The position numbers and the translations under genes are program-made. The notes under the pieces are model-generated. The model was not told the DNA's origin. It saw nothing but the letters and a program-made list of their open reading frames with translations, and did not search any database. Source: Halalkalibacter oceani (GTDB taxonomy: Bacteria > Bacillota > Bacilli > Bacillales > Bacillaceae_D). From it: a stretch of 64,000 bases of DNA. Numbering within the stretch: the first letter of the stretch is position 1; each line of letters opens with the position of its first letter. Where the stretch lies: positions 1 to 64,000 of the forward strand of contig NZ_JAMBOL010000011.1 in the NCBI RefSeq assembly GCF_023715605.1. Direction: 5' to 3'. Below are positions 45,052 through 53,933 of this stretch, one piece after another.

Positions 45052-46083
45052 ATGAGGAACTTTTTGCAGCGCAAGGGAATCAGCCTGTCATGGCGTACAT
45101 ATTTTATTACAGCGCTTAGTTATATGGCGCTTGGCCTGTTTGCATCGCTGATTATCGGCTTGATCATCCGCACGGCCGGCGAGCAGATTTCGCTGTTTTG
45201 GCTCCCTGCTTTTGGGGGCTGGCTGGAAGAGGTCGGGGCGTTGACGATGAGTATGATGGGCCCGGCAATCGCGGTAGCTGTTGCATACGGTCTCAAAGCG
45301 CCGAGACTGGTGATCTTCGCAGCGATTATTAGCGGCGCGGCCGGAGCTGAGCTGGGCGGGCCTGCCGGTGCTTTTGTGGCGGCCGTTATTTCGACTGAAT
45401 GCGGGAAGCTTGTCTCGCAGGAGACGAAGCTTGATATTATCGTAACTCCCTTTGTTACAATCATGACAGGATTTTTGGCAGCCTCGGTGATTGGTCCGTG
45501 GATTCAGCTCGGCATGCAGCAATTTGGCTATTTAATCATGTGGGGGACGGAGCAGCAGCCGATCATGATGGGGATCATCGTTGCAACGTTGATGGGACTT
45601 GCTTTGACGGCACCTATTTCCAGTGCCGCTCTGGCGATCATGCTTGAGCTGGAAGGAATTGCTGCCGGGGCGGCGACGGTCGGCTGCGCAGCACAGATGG
45701 TCGGCTTTGCGGTAAGCAGCTACCGGGAAAACGGCTGGTCCGGACTGATCTCGCTCGGGATCGGCACGTCAATGCTGCAAGTTCCGAATGTTGTAAAAAA
45801 TCCTTTGATTCTCATTCCGCCGACAGCTGCGGGAGTCGTCCTCGCCCCATTTGCGACCGTCTTTTTTCAAATGACAAACAATGCGGCGGGCGCCGGAATG
45901 GGGACAAGCGGTCTCGTCGGGCCGATCATGACCTTTACAGACATGGGTTTTTCCGCTAATATATTTATCGCCATCATTGTCCTTTATTTCATCGGCCCGG
46001 CGTTGATTAGTCTGCCTATTTCCGAATGGATGAGAAGGAAAGGCTATATTAAGGCCGGAGATATGAAAATCGAACAATCGTAA
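45052..46083 (+). CDS. PTS EIIC-like membrane protein
   Basis: A membrane protein of 343 residues with about nine to ten hydrophobic segments and Gly/Ala-rich loops: AIISGAAGAELGGPAGAFVA near residue 80, and LTAPISSAALAIMLELEGIA near 183. It fits the PTS_EIIC_2 group, sugar-permease-like proteins that lack EIIA and EIIB domains. No PTS partner is nearby, so it may not be a functional phosphotransferase component. AGAAGGTGAAAAAGCGAG supports the start. Between the lipoprotein and ytpP, all on one strand with small gaps. Confidence 0.78.
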   Translation: MRNFLQRKGISLSWRTYFITALSYMALGLFASLIIGLIIRTAGEQISLFWLPAFGGWLEEVGALTMSMMGPAIAVAVAYGLKAPRLVIFAAIISGAAGAELGGPAGAFVAAVISTECGKLVSQETKLDIIVTPFVTIMTGFLAASVIGPWIQLGMQQFGYLIMWGTEQQPIMMGIIVATLMGLALTAPISSAALAIMLELEGIAAGAATVGCAAQMVGFAVSSYRENGWSGLISLGIGTSMLQVPNVVKNPLILIPPTAAGVVLAPFATVFFQMTNNAAGAGMGTSGLVGPIMTFTDMGFSANIFIAIIVLYFIGPALISLPISEWMRRKGYIKAGDMKIEQS

Positions 46084-46104
46084 AATAACGAGGAGGGAAA
46101 CAGA

Positions 46105-46428
46105 GTGGAGCAGATTCAAACAGTGGAACAATTTCGTGAAATTTCAAGGAAAGAAGCGGCCGTTTTTATGTTCTCGGCTGACTGGTGTCCCGATTGCCGG
46201 GTGATCGAGCCGGTCCTTCCAAGAATTGAAGCGGACTTTCCGGGCTTTTCTTTTTATTATGTCGATCGTGACAAGTTCATTGATTTATGTGGGGAGCTTG
46301 ATATTTTTGGGATTCCGAGCTTTCTCGTTTATGCAAACGGAGCAGAAATCGAGCGCTTTGTAAGCAAGGATCGCAAAACTCAGGAAGAAATCGAAGCGTT
46401 TTTAACAAAGGCAGAGGCAAAGCTTTAA
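46105..46428 (+). CDS. ytpP: Thioredoxin-like protein YtpP
   Basis: A 107-residue thioredoxin-fold protein with an active-site CPDC (C28, C31 in SADWCPDC) instead of CGPC, and the cis-proline in FGIPSFLVY. It is probably a disulfide reductase in the cytoplasm with an unknown partner; B. subtilis YtpP is linked to bacillithiol redox. GTG start at 46105 after AGGAGGGAAACAGA. It lies 21 bases after the EIIC-like gene. Confidence 0.92.
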   Translation: MEQIQTVEQFREISRKEAAVFMFSADWCPDCRVIEPVLPRIEADFPGFSFYYVDRDKFIDLCGELDIFGIPSFLVYANGAEIERFVSKDRKTQEEIEAFLTKAEAKL

Positions 46429-46443
46429 CAGATCATGGCGGAT

Positions 46444-46663
46444 CCGCTCATTGCTTAGAAGCTGTGCCAAAAGGTAAAAAAACCAACCTTTGACCGAGGC
46501 AAGGGGCGGCTCCGTTCCAGCCGGAAGGAAAGAAAGGCACTTACCTTCCGGCTAAAAACCAAGCGAAGACTCCCCTTGCAATGGCTCCACACGCCACAAG
46601 CCCGCTCATTGCTTAGAAGCTGTGCCAAAAGGTAAAAAAACCAACCTTTTGGCACAGCTTCTT
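46444..46663. repeat. Direct repeat of a terminator with an intervening hairpin
   Basis: A 48-base stretch, starting CCGCTCATTGCTTAGAAGC, occurs at 46444 and again at 46602, 158 bases apart. The second copy is completed by TTGGCACAGCTTCTT, forming a full terminator (46615-46663). The first copy breaks after AACCTTTG and has lost its right arm. Between them lies a hairpin (AGCCGGAAGG/CCTTCCGGCT, 46520-46553) of the repeat family seen at 881-942 and 62690-62752. Confidence 0.75.
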
Positions 46664-46723
46664 TATTTGGAACGGTTTTTTCTTTCTGGTACACTAAGGG
46701 AGATGATAAAGGAGCGTGTGTAT

Positions 46724-47524
46724 ATGAATATGCAACAATTTCGCAAGGAAATAGAAAAGAGGTTAGCGAGTGACGAGCGGTCGATAACCTATGATCATAA
46801 AGAAGCAACATTGCGTATCGAGGATAAGGAGCTTAAAAAAGGCGTGACCCTGGCTTTGAAGCCGCTGCTCGCCAAATGGGAACGAGAGGACTTCGCCGGA
46901 ATTGACGAGGCACTGCGTTATGTGGAAGTGGGGCTTGCGGCGATGAAGCACACTCCGGCGCTGCAAGGAAATGAAAAGAAGGTCTTTCCGGTTATACGGG
47001 CAACTTCCTTTCCAACTGAAACAAAAGCGGGAGAGGCTTTGCTCTATGACGAGCATACAGCGGAAACCCGCATTTACTACGTGATTGATCTGGGGGACTC
47101 TTATACGTTGATCCATGAAGAGATGGCCGCTGAGTCTCCATATACAAAAGCGGAGATCGCTGAGATGGCCTTATTTAATCTTCGTTCCTTGCCACAGCCG
47201 CTAAAGGAGGATGTCGTAGCGGGAAATAAATTTTATTTCTTGCGGGCGAAAGACGGGTTTGATGCGAGTCGTGTCCTTGATCCATCATTATTAGAAAAAA
47301 TGGACAAACAGGCCAGCGGTCAGCTTGCGCTCGCGATTCCCCATCAGGATGTGCTGATTTTTGCCGATATCGTCAATGAAAGAGGCTATGATGTGCTTGC
47401 CCAGATTGCTCTGCAATTTTTTGGCGAAGGGAGGGTTCCAGTTACGGCTCTGCCATTTATGTATGAGGATGGCGAGCTGGAGCCGACCTTTATCCTTGCC
47501 CAGCGCAAGCCGAGAACGGAGTAA
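46724..47524 (+). CDS. ytpQ: DUF1444 family protein YtpQ
   Basis: A soluble protein of 266 residues of the DUF1444/UPF0354 family, starting MNMQQFRKEIEKRL. It has ALRYVEVGLAAMKHTP near residue 66, VFPVIRATSFPTE near 87 and AIPHQDVLIFADI near 205. Function unknown; always found near ytpP and ytpR in Bacillus. The start at 46724 lies nine bases after AAAGGAGC; the frame runs upstream into the repeat and is not coding there. Confidence 0.9.
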   Translation: MNMQQFRKEIEKRLASDERSITYDHKEATLRIEDKELKKGVTLALKPLLAKWEREDFAGIDEALRYVEVGLAAMKHTPALQGNEKKVFPVIRATSFPTETKAGEALLYDEHTAETRIYYVIDLGDSYTLIHEEMAAESPYTKAEIAEMALFNLRSLPQPLKEDVVAGNKFYFLRAKDGFDASRVLDPSLLEKMDKQASGQLALAIPHQDVLIFADIVNERGYDVLAQIALQFFGEGRVPVTALPFMYEDGELEPTFILAQRKPRTE

Positions 47525-47646
47525 ATACGTATGTCAATCGGCAGACGGGCTATCTTTAATGGAAATCGGTCCTTTTTCACATCGCTGCATATGATACAAT
47601 GAAAAATGAATAATTTTTTAATGAAGATGAAGGAGATTCAGGTGAA

Positions 47647-48258
47647 ATGAACGTATGTTATAATCAATCGGGAATTGGCGACACGCTGATCATTAATGAG
47701 CGTGATATCGACGTATATCAGCGCGGATTTGAAAGAAGCGGAGATGTCGTCCGGATTTTTGATAAAGAGACGAATGAGACAGGCGGCTATAATATTTTTC
47801 ATGCTTCCAGCTACGGCACGATCACAGATCATGGGCCGGTGAAGCTCACTGCGGCTATCAAGCAGTTGATTGCAAATGCTTTTAGGGAAAATGACGTAAC
47901 GCCGGAGCTTGAACTGGAGGACAAGCCTTCCTTTGTTGTTGGCTATGTGGAAGAGAAGCAAAAGCATCCAAATGCTGACAAATTAAATGTTTGTCAAGTG
48001 AATGTCGGCAAAGAAACGTTGCAAATTGTTTGTGGAGCACCAAATGTTGAAGCTGGTCAGAAGGTCGTAGTTGCTCTGATCGGGGCCGTCATGCCGAGCG
48101 GCTTGAAAATTAAACAGGCCGCCCTGCGCGGAGTGGAGTCCTCCGGTATGATCTGTTCGGCCAAAGAACTGGCTCTTCCGAATGCTCCTGAAGAAAAAGG
48201 AATTCTCGTATTGTCTGATGATTACCAGGTAGGGGATGTATACGAACAAAGTGTATAA
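47647..48258 (+). CDS. ytpR: Trbp111-like tRNA-binding protein YtpR
   Basis: A 203-residue protein with an N-terminal DUF4479 domain and a C-terminal tRNA-binding OB fold (about residues 93-200) of the type found at the end of Phe[21 protein letters not shown], then [20 protein letters not shown]. It is a free-standing tRNA-binding protein without synthetase domains. GAAGGAGATTCAGGTGAA precedes the start. It lies between ytpQ and sftA as in B. subtilis. Confidence 0.93.
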   Translation: MNVCYNQSGIGDTLIINERDIDVYQRGFERSGDVVRIFDKETNETGGYNIFHASSYGTITDHGPVKLTAAIKQLIANAFRENDVTPELELEDKPSFVVGYVEEKQKHPNADKLNVCQVNVGKETLQIVCGAPNVEAGQKVVVALIGAVMPSGLKIKQAALRGVESSGMICSAKELALPNAPEEKGILVLSDDYQVGDVYEQSV

Positions 48259-48337
48259 ATGATGAAGATGGACTGTCTTCCCATTGTTTATTCAGTCCGA
48301 AGGCGGGCAATCGGCTACGTGAACGGAACGTAGCTTC

Positions 48338-48386
48338 GGGGGGCGTGCCAAAAGGGACGAATGACCTTTTGGCACGCCCCCTTTTT
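48338..48386 (+). terminator. ytpR terminator
   Basis: GGGGGCGTGCCAAAAGG pairs with CCTTTTGGCACGCCCCC, then T5. Just before it a smaller stem GCTACGT/ACGTAGC (48314-48334). Family member. Confidence 0.88.
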
Positions 48387-48478
48387 GCTTACAACGTTCG
48401 GTCCATTTTGTTTTGCCGGTGTCAATAGTACAATGAGCAAGTGACTCAATTTTAAAGAGAGAAAGTGAGTGAACGAAC

Positions 48479-51100
48479 ATGGGGCCGTTTTATCGCTTTA
48501 TGAAACGATTGCAGCACTTTTTTGGTGGGGATGAAGAACATCTTCACAAGGAGCGGGAAACTGCCCGGGCGCCGAAGCCTTCCTCTCATACGAGAGCAGT
48601 TGACCCCGCCCTTCAGGAATCAAAAGTGCTCTACCATTATCCAAAGCAAGGGAAGTTTCGGTTTCCGTTATCCGTGGAGCCGGAGCAAAAGCAAAAAAGC
48701 TCGCGGACAAGCACTGTAAGGAAAAGAGCTTTTCAGCCTGAAGAAGAAACAATGAATCGTCATAACGATCATACTGGAGAGGACAAAAAAAGAGAGGAAA
48801 GGCCGCAAAAACCCGAAGCGGCCGTCCCGCCGCCATCGAAAAAAGCTGACTTTAAGCTCACGGCAGTTCCGTCCCCTGTCTATGGCTTCAGAGAAAGGGA
48901 GCAGACGAGAAGCAAAATGGATGACACGCTATCTGTCTCACCCTTTCTTGCACGGCGGCAGGAAGAAATCGTCGAAGAGGTCGCTTTTCTTGGACAACCG
49001 AGGGAAGTGCCGGAAGTAGAAAGCGGATGGACAAGCGATGTTGAAATGGAGCCGGAAAAAAGAGGCACACCAGTAAGTGAATCTGAGGGCGGGTCGGACG
49101 TAGAGCGTCTATCGGCCAATGTACGTGAGGCCGTGCTGGACGAGGAAAGCGAATCGGCATATGAACCAGAAATGAGACTGGAAGAAGAGGAAAGCGAATC
49201 GGCATATGAACCAGAAATGAGACTGGAAGAAGAGGAAAGCGAATCGGCATATGAACCAGAAGTGAGACTGGAAGAAGAGGAAAGCGAATGGATCAGTGAG
49301 CCAGTAATGGAGCTGAAAGAAGAACGAGAGGAAGCTGTGGCGATGACGGAGGAGGAATATTTGAATCCGGTCATAGCTGCTGAAGAGGAAACCGAACTGG
49401 AGGAAGCGTTGATCGAGCCGGAGCCCGCAGAAGTGCTGGAGCAGGATGAAGGGCAGGTAACGGAGGTTGCTCAGACAGCTCAAGAATCGGAGCAGCAGCC
49501 TGAGTCAACGTCTGAGTTGGAGCACGGGACGAGAGAATCGGCTGCTCCTGAACGATCAGAAGTCAAAAAGCCGGCGGTTCCTTTTAACGTGATGATGCTG
49601 CCGCAGGACAGAAGCAAGCAAAGGCAAAAAGCTGAGCAACAAAGGCGTACAGAAACTGCAACAGAACCGCCGTCTCCCGCTTACGAGCGGCCAGGCATTC
49701 AGCTGCTGCATTACCCGCAAGTGCAGCAGGAGGATGAGACAGAGTGGCTGAATGAGCAGGCGCTGATCCTCGAAGAAGCCTTGCAGAGCTTCCATGTCGA
49801 TGCAAAGGTTGTCCATACGACAAAGGGACCGTCCGTGACGCGCTATGAAATTCAGCCGGCGCGCGGGGTGAAGGTGAATAAGGTGACAGGGCTTGTCGAT
49901 GATATTAAGCTTGCGCTAGCGGCGAAGGATATTCGGATTGAAGCGCCGATTCCCGGAAAAAATACGATCGGCATCGAAGTTCCGAATCGTTCGTCTGCGC
50001 CGGTGTTTTTACGGGAAATCTTAAGACGAGACGTATTCATCCGCTCGCAATCACCGTTAACGGTTGCGTTGGGCCTTGATATTTCCGGTCAGCCGATCGT
50101 GACGGATTTAAAGAAAATGCCACACGGCCTCGTCGCTGGAGCGACAGGGTCCGGGAAGAGTGTGTGCATCAATTCGATTTTAGTTAGTCTTCTTTACAAA
50201 GCGTCACCGGATGAGGTGAAAATTCTGCTTATTGATCCGAAAATGGTTGAGCTCGCACCATATAATGGCGTGCCGCATTTAGTGGCGCCGGTGATCACCG
50301 ATGCCAAGCAGGCGACGGCTGCGCTAAAGTGGGTAGTTGAAGAAATGGAAAAAAGATATGAGCTCTTTAGTGAACGTGGAGTGCGCGATGTAGGCCGCTA
50401 TAATGACCTTTATTCGGAGCATCCGGACAAGCCGGCGATGCCGTTCATTCTCGTCGTTATTGATGAGCTTGCTGATTTAATGATGGTCTCGCCGCAGGAT
50501 GTCGAGGATTCGATCTGCCGGATCGCGCAAAAGGCGAGAGCGTGCGGCATTCATCTTCTTCTTGCAACGCAGCGTCCGTCTGTCGACGTCATTACGGGCT
50601 TAATTAAAGCGAATATCCCGACGCGGATCGCCTTCTCTGTCTCATCGCAGACCGATTCACGCACGATCCTTGATATGGGGGGAGCGGAACGCTTACTTGG
50701 ACGCGGCGATATGCTGTTTCACGAAAACGGGACGCCGAAGCCGGTACGCGTACAGGGTACGTTCGTGTCGGATGAAGAAATTGAAGGCGTCATCGCCTAT
50801 GTGAAAAAACAGCGTCAGCCCGACTATTTGCTTGAAATCAACCAGCTGCAGCGGGTCGCCGAGCATAGTGAAGCGGATGATGAATATTTTGAGGAAGCTT
50901 GCTACTATGTGCTTGAGCAGGGCGGGGCTTCTGCCTCCAGCTTACAGCGCCGTTTCCGGATCGGCTATAACCGCGCCGCCCGCCTGATCGATTTAATGGA
51001 GGAGCGGGGGATTATTTCACAGGCAATGGGCAGCAAGCCGCGCCATGTATTAGTGGATGAAATCGAACTGGAGGAGCGTCTGTATCATCATGAAATGTAA
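48479..51100 (+). CDS. sftA: Soluble DNA translocase SftA
   Basis: An 873-residue FtsK/SpoIIIE-family ATPase that clears DNA from the division septum. There are no N-terminal membrane segments, as in B. subtilis SftA (about 950 residues). Residues about 1-410 are acidic and low complexity, including a 15-residue repeat. Next come the FtsK alpha/beta domains, Walker A GATGSGKS near 558, Walker B LVVIDELADLMM near 660, LLATQRPS near 697, and a C-terminal gamma winged helix (GASASSLQRRFRIGYNRA), which reads oriented DNA motifs. The ATG at 48479 has a modest site (AGAAAGTGAGTG). Confidence 0.95.
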   Translation: MGPFYRFMKRLQHFFGGDEEHLHKERETARAPKPSSHTRAVDPALQESKVLYHYPKQGKFRFPLSVEPEQKQKSSRTSTVRKRAFQPEEETMNRHNDHTGEDKKREERPQKPEAAVPPPSKKADFKLTAVPSPVYGFREREQTRSKMDDTLSVSPFLARRQEEIVEEVAFLGQPREVPEVESGWTSDVEMEPEKRGTPVSESEGGSDVERLSANVREAVLDEESESAYEPEMRLEEEESESAYEPEMRLEEEESESAYEPEVRLEEEESEWISEPVMELKEEREEAVAMTEEEYLNPVIAAEEETELEEALIEPEPAEVLEQDEGQVTEVAQTAQESEQQPESTSELEHGTRESAAPERSEVKKPAVPFNVMMLPQDRSKQRQKAEQQRRTETATEPPSPAYERPGIQLLHYPQVQQEDETEWLNEQALILEEALQSFHVDAKVVHTTKGPSVTRYEIQPARGVKVNKVTGLVDDIKLALAAKDIRIEAPIPGKNTIGIEVPNRSSAPVFLREILRRDVFIRSQSPLTVALGLDISGQPIVTDLKKMPHGLVAGATGSGKSVCINSILVSLLYKASPDEVKILLIDPKMVELAPYNGVPHLVAPVITDAKQATAALKWVVEEMEKRYELFSERGVRDVGRYNDLYSEHPDKPAMPFILVVIDELADLMMVSPQDVEDSICRIAQKARACGIHLLLATQRPSVDVITGLIKANIPTRIAFSVSSQTDSRTILDMGGAERLLGRGDMLFHENGTPKPVRVQGTFVSDEEIEGVIAYVKKQRQPDYLLEINQLQRVAEHSEADDEYFEEACYYVLEQGGASASSLQRRFRIGYNRAARLIDLMEERGIISQAMGSKPRHVLVDEIELEERLYHHEM
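49142..49288 (+). repeat. 45-bp tandem repeat within sftA
   Basis: Three copies of a 45-base unit start at 49142, 49187 and 49232, with a partial fourth at 49277. Each encodes EESESAYEPEMRLEE. The first two copies are identical and the third changes ATG to GTG (M to V). High identity points to recent slippage or unequal exchange in an acidic, disordered linker. Confidence 0.9.
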
Positions 51101-51118
51101 GGGATTCAATCTTATATC

Positions 51119-51147
51119 TTGTTTTCGAGGTGAAGGTTTTATATGAT
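51119..51147 (+). promoter_or_regulatory. SigA promoter of the nicotinate phosphoribosyltransferase gene
   Basis: TTGTTT (51119-51124), a 17-base spacer and TATGAT (51142-51147), about 95 bases before the start codon. Confidence 0.6.
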
Positions 51148-51242
51148 AGGGAAGATACAAGCTTTGAAAAACGACAACGTCTTATTGAAAGAATAGGCGC
51201 GAACAAAGACAGAGTGGGTCGGTATAAGGGAGCATAGAAGGA

Positions 51243-52343
51243 ATGAAAGAAATCACGAAAAAATTAAATGGCGAAATCAAACGGCTAACAAATGAGACTT
51301 TTAAATTCGATGAACGGGTAAAAGAAGGCTGGTTTTCAGCAGTTTATTTTTTAAAGACGAGAGAAATTGTTGAAAAGTATCGACCGAATAATATCGTCAC
51401 CATGCAATTTTTTCAAAAAGAACATGCTGTATTATGTGGAACGGATGAAGTGATTGCTCTTATCCGTACGTTTGCAAACGATGCCGATAAATTGGAATTG
51501 CGCTCCTTACAGGACGGAGACAAGATTAAACCGTTTGAGACCGTATTTACTATAACGGGTAAATACGAGGATTTTGGTTACCTGGAAGGAATTATTGATG
51601 GAATTTTCGCACGACGGACCTCTGTCGCCACGAATGTGTACAATGTTGTCAAGGCGGCGCGGCAGTCAGGAGTGCAAAAGCCGATCATTTTCATGGGAGA
51701 TCGCGATGATCACTATACCCAGCAGGCTGGCGATGGCTATGCGGCTTACATCGGCGGATCAAAGGCGCAGGCAACCCACGCGATGAATGAATGGTGGGGC
51801 AAGCAGGGAATGGGGACGATGCCTCATGCTCTTATTCAGCTGTTCGAAGGCGATGTCGTCGAAGCGACACGAGCTTATAAGGAAACGTACCCGCAAGATG
51901 AGCTGATGGCGCTCGTCGATTATAATAATGATGTGATTACAGATTCCTTGAAGGTAGCCCGGGCATTTGGGGAAGACTTAAAAGGAGTCCGGGTCGACAC
52001 GTCCAGAACGATGGTTGATCGCTATTTTTGCCGTAACCCTGAAGTAATGGGCTCCTTTGATCCGCGTGGCGCGAATCCGACTTTGCTATTTGCTTTGCGC
52101 GAAGCTTTGGATCAGGAAGGCTTTGACCATGTGAAAATTATTGCGACAGGAGGCTTCAATGCCCAGCGGATTAAGGAGTATGAAGAAGTCGGAGTCCCCG
52201 TTGATATTTACGGCGTCGGCGGCAGCCTGTTGAAAATTACAATCGGTTTTACGGGGGATAACGTCTTGTTAAACGGCAAACACGAGGCAAAGGCGGGACG
52301 TCGTTTTCGCGATAATCCTCGTTTGGAACTAGTAGAGGATTAA
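51243..52343 (+). CDS. Nicotinate phosphoribosyltransferase family protein
   Basis: A 366-residue type II phosphoribosyltransferase. FFQKEHAVLCGTDEVIALI near residue 58 is the N-terminal part, FARRTSVATNVYNVVKAA near 121 the family motif, and the barrel strands carry GDRDDHYTQQAGDG, LVDYNNDVITDSLKVA and TGGFNAQRI. It would make nicotinate mononucleotide from nicotinate and PRPP for NAD salvage. It is shorter than PncB (about 490 residues), as in the short NAPRTase-like group of Firmicutes, so the exact substrate is inferred. Confidence 0.85.
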   Translation: MKEITKKLNGEIKRLTNETFKFDERVKEGWFSAVYFLKTREIVEKYRPNNIVTMQFFQKEHAVLCGTDEVIALIRTFANDADKLELRSLQDGDKIKPFETVFTITGKYEDFGYLEGIIDGIFARRTSVATNVYNVVKAARQSGVQKPIIFMGDRDDHYTQQAGDGYAAYIGGSKAQATHAMNEWWGKQGMGTMPHALIQLFEGDVVEATRAYKETYPQDELMALVDYNNDVITDSLKVARAFGEDLKGVRVDTSRTMVDRYFCRNPEVMGSFDPRGANPTLLFALREALDQEGFDHVKIIATGGFNAQRIKEYEEVGVPVDIYGVGGSLLKITIGFTGDNVLLNGKHEAKAGRRFRDNPRLELVED

Positions 52344-52423
52344 AAACGGTCTTTTTTACATAAAAACACATATACTAGTGGATAAAGAGAAATTTAAAGC
52401 GTATAGTGATGGCTTGCGTTTTT

Positions 52424-52432
52424 TGATATAAT
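52424..52432 (+). promoter_or_regulatory. Extended -10 promoter of murC
   Basis: TGATATAAT: a TGN extension plus a perfect TATAAT (52427-52432), 66 bases before the murC start. The -35 region (TAGTGA) is weak, which the extended -10 could offset. Confidence 0.6.
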
Positions 52433-52497
52433 GGAGAAATGTGCAAACAGCGAAATATCCTTCATTGTTAAAAGCCACGGGAAGTTTGGAGGTCCAT

Positions 52498-53802
52498 ATG
52501 ACGAAATATCATTTTATTGGAATAAAGGGGTCAGGGATGAGTGCTCTCGCTCAAATTCTTCATGATATGAAGGAGGATGTGCAAGGGTCTGATGTGGAAA
52601 AGCGGTTTTTTACACAGCGTCCTTTGGAGCAAAAAGGAATCCCGCTCTTTCCATTTGATCGTAACAATATTGAAGCTGATCAGGAAATCATTGTCTCTGC
52701 GGCTTATGGAGAAGATCATGAGGAAGTTCTGCGTGCGAAAGAGCTTGGCCTCACGATGAAGAAGTATCCGACCTTTTTAGGTGAATTTATTCAAAATTTC
52801 ACAAGCATTGCCGTGACAGGATCTCACGGAAAAACATCGACGACTGGTTTGTTGGCTCACGTGCTCGGCGCCACCTTCCCGACCTCTTATTTAATTGGGG
52901 ACGGGACTGGAAAGGGAGAAGAAAATTCTTCTTATTTTGTCTTTGAAGCGTGCGAATACCGCCGGCACTTTTTGAATTATGAGCCTGACTATTGTATTAT
53001 GACAAACATTGATTTTGATCATCCTGATTATTTCAAGGATGTACAGGATGTTTTTTCAGCTTTTCAGGAAATGGCCATGCAGGTGAAGAAGGCAATTGTC
53101 GCTTGTGGGGACGATGAATATCTTCAGGAAATCCATGCGAATGTGCCGGTGGTCTATTATGGATTCGGGGAAGATAATGATTTCCAAGCTCGAAATATAG
53201 AGACAACCGCAGAAGGAAGCAGCTTTGATGTATTCGTACGGAATAGCTTCTATGGCTCATTCATGATTCCGGGGTTTGGAAACCATAATGTTCTTAATGC
53301 TCTGGCTGTCATTGCGCTGTGCCATTATGAGAATGTTTCGGCTGAAACGGTCAAAGAGCATTTACTGACTTTCCCTGGAGTGAAGCGCCGCTTCAGTGAG
53401 AAAAAGGTGAACGACCAAATTCTCATTGATGATTATGCGCATCACCCGACCGAAATTGCAGCAACGATTGAGGCGGCAAAAAAGAAATACCCTGAGTACG
53501 AGGTGGTGGCTGTATTTCAGCCTCATACCTTTACCCGAACGAAAGCTTTTTTAACAGAATTCGCCGAAGCTCTACAAGGCGCCGATGCGGTCTACCTTTG
53601 CGATATTTTCGGCTCTGCCCGGGAAAATACCGGCGAACTGTCGATTCATGATTTGCAAAACCTGATCCCTGGAGCAAAGCTGATTAAAGAACATACGACA
53701 GCCGAGCTGCGCGACCATCACAACAGCGTCGTTTTATTTATGGGTGCTGGCGACATCCAGAAGTTCCAGCAGGCATATGAAGAAAGTATCAATCAGAACT
53801 AG
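52498..53802 (+). CDS. murC: UDP-N-acetylmuramate--L-alanine ligase
   Basis: Adds L-Ala to UDP-MurNAc, the first step of the peptidoglycan peptide. The 434-residue length equals Bacillus MurC. It starts [20 protein letters not shown] (UDP-binding G-x-G-x-x-G region). The ATP P-loop is [12 protein letters not shown] near residue 107, and the C-terminal domain has [14 protein letters not shown] near 320 and FQPHTFTRT. The start at 52498 follows TTGGAGGTCCAT; an in-frame GTG at 52441 is not supported. A terminator overlaps the stop codon. Confidence 0.97.
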   Translation: MTKYHFIGIKGSGMSALAQILHDMKEDVQGSDVEKRFFTQRPLEQKGIPLFPFDRNNIEADQEIIVSAAYGEDHEEVLRAKELGLTMKKYPTFLGEFIQNFTSIAVTGSHGKTSTTGLLAHVLGATFPTSYLIGDGTGKGEENSSYFVFEACEYRRHFLNYEPDYCIMTNIDFDHPDYFKDVQDVFSAFQEMAMQVKKAIVACGDDEYLQEIHANVPVVYYGFGEDNDFQARNIETTAEGSSFDVFVRNSFYGSFMIPGFGNHNVLNALAVIALCHYENVSAETVKEHLLTFPGVKRRFSEKKVNDQILIDDYAHHPTEIAATIEAAKKKYPEYEVVAVFQPHTFTRTKAFLTEFAEALQGADAVYLCDIFGSARENTGELSIHDLQNLIPGAKLIKEHTTAELRDHHNSVVLFMGAGDIQKFQQAYEESINQN

Positions 53803-53880
53803 GTCGCTATGATCTAGTTCTTTTTTATACAAAATAAGGGGCTGGACAAAAGGTAACAACCTTTTTCTCCAGCCCCTTTT
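53795..53880 (+). terminator. Two consecutive terminators after murC
   Basis: AGAACTAG (53795-53802, containing the murC stop TAG) pairs with CTAGTTCT (53814-53821), then T5. A second hairpin, GGGGCTGGACAAAAGG with CTTTTTCTCCAGCCCC (53838-53876), then TTTTAATC. The second belongs to the dispersed family and may also serve the converging M29 gene. Confidence 0.85.
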
Positions 53881-53933
53881 AATCGCTCGTTATAGAGACA
53901 ACCGTTTTAGGATTTATCTCCGCCGCTCAAAGT

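Noticed and set aside
49142-49288. CRISPR array
   Set aside because: The repeats are direct and in frame within sftA, without spacers.
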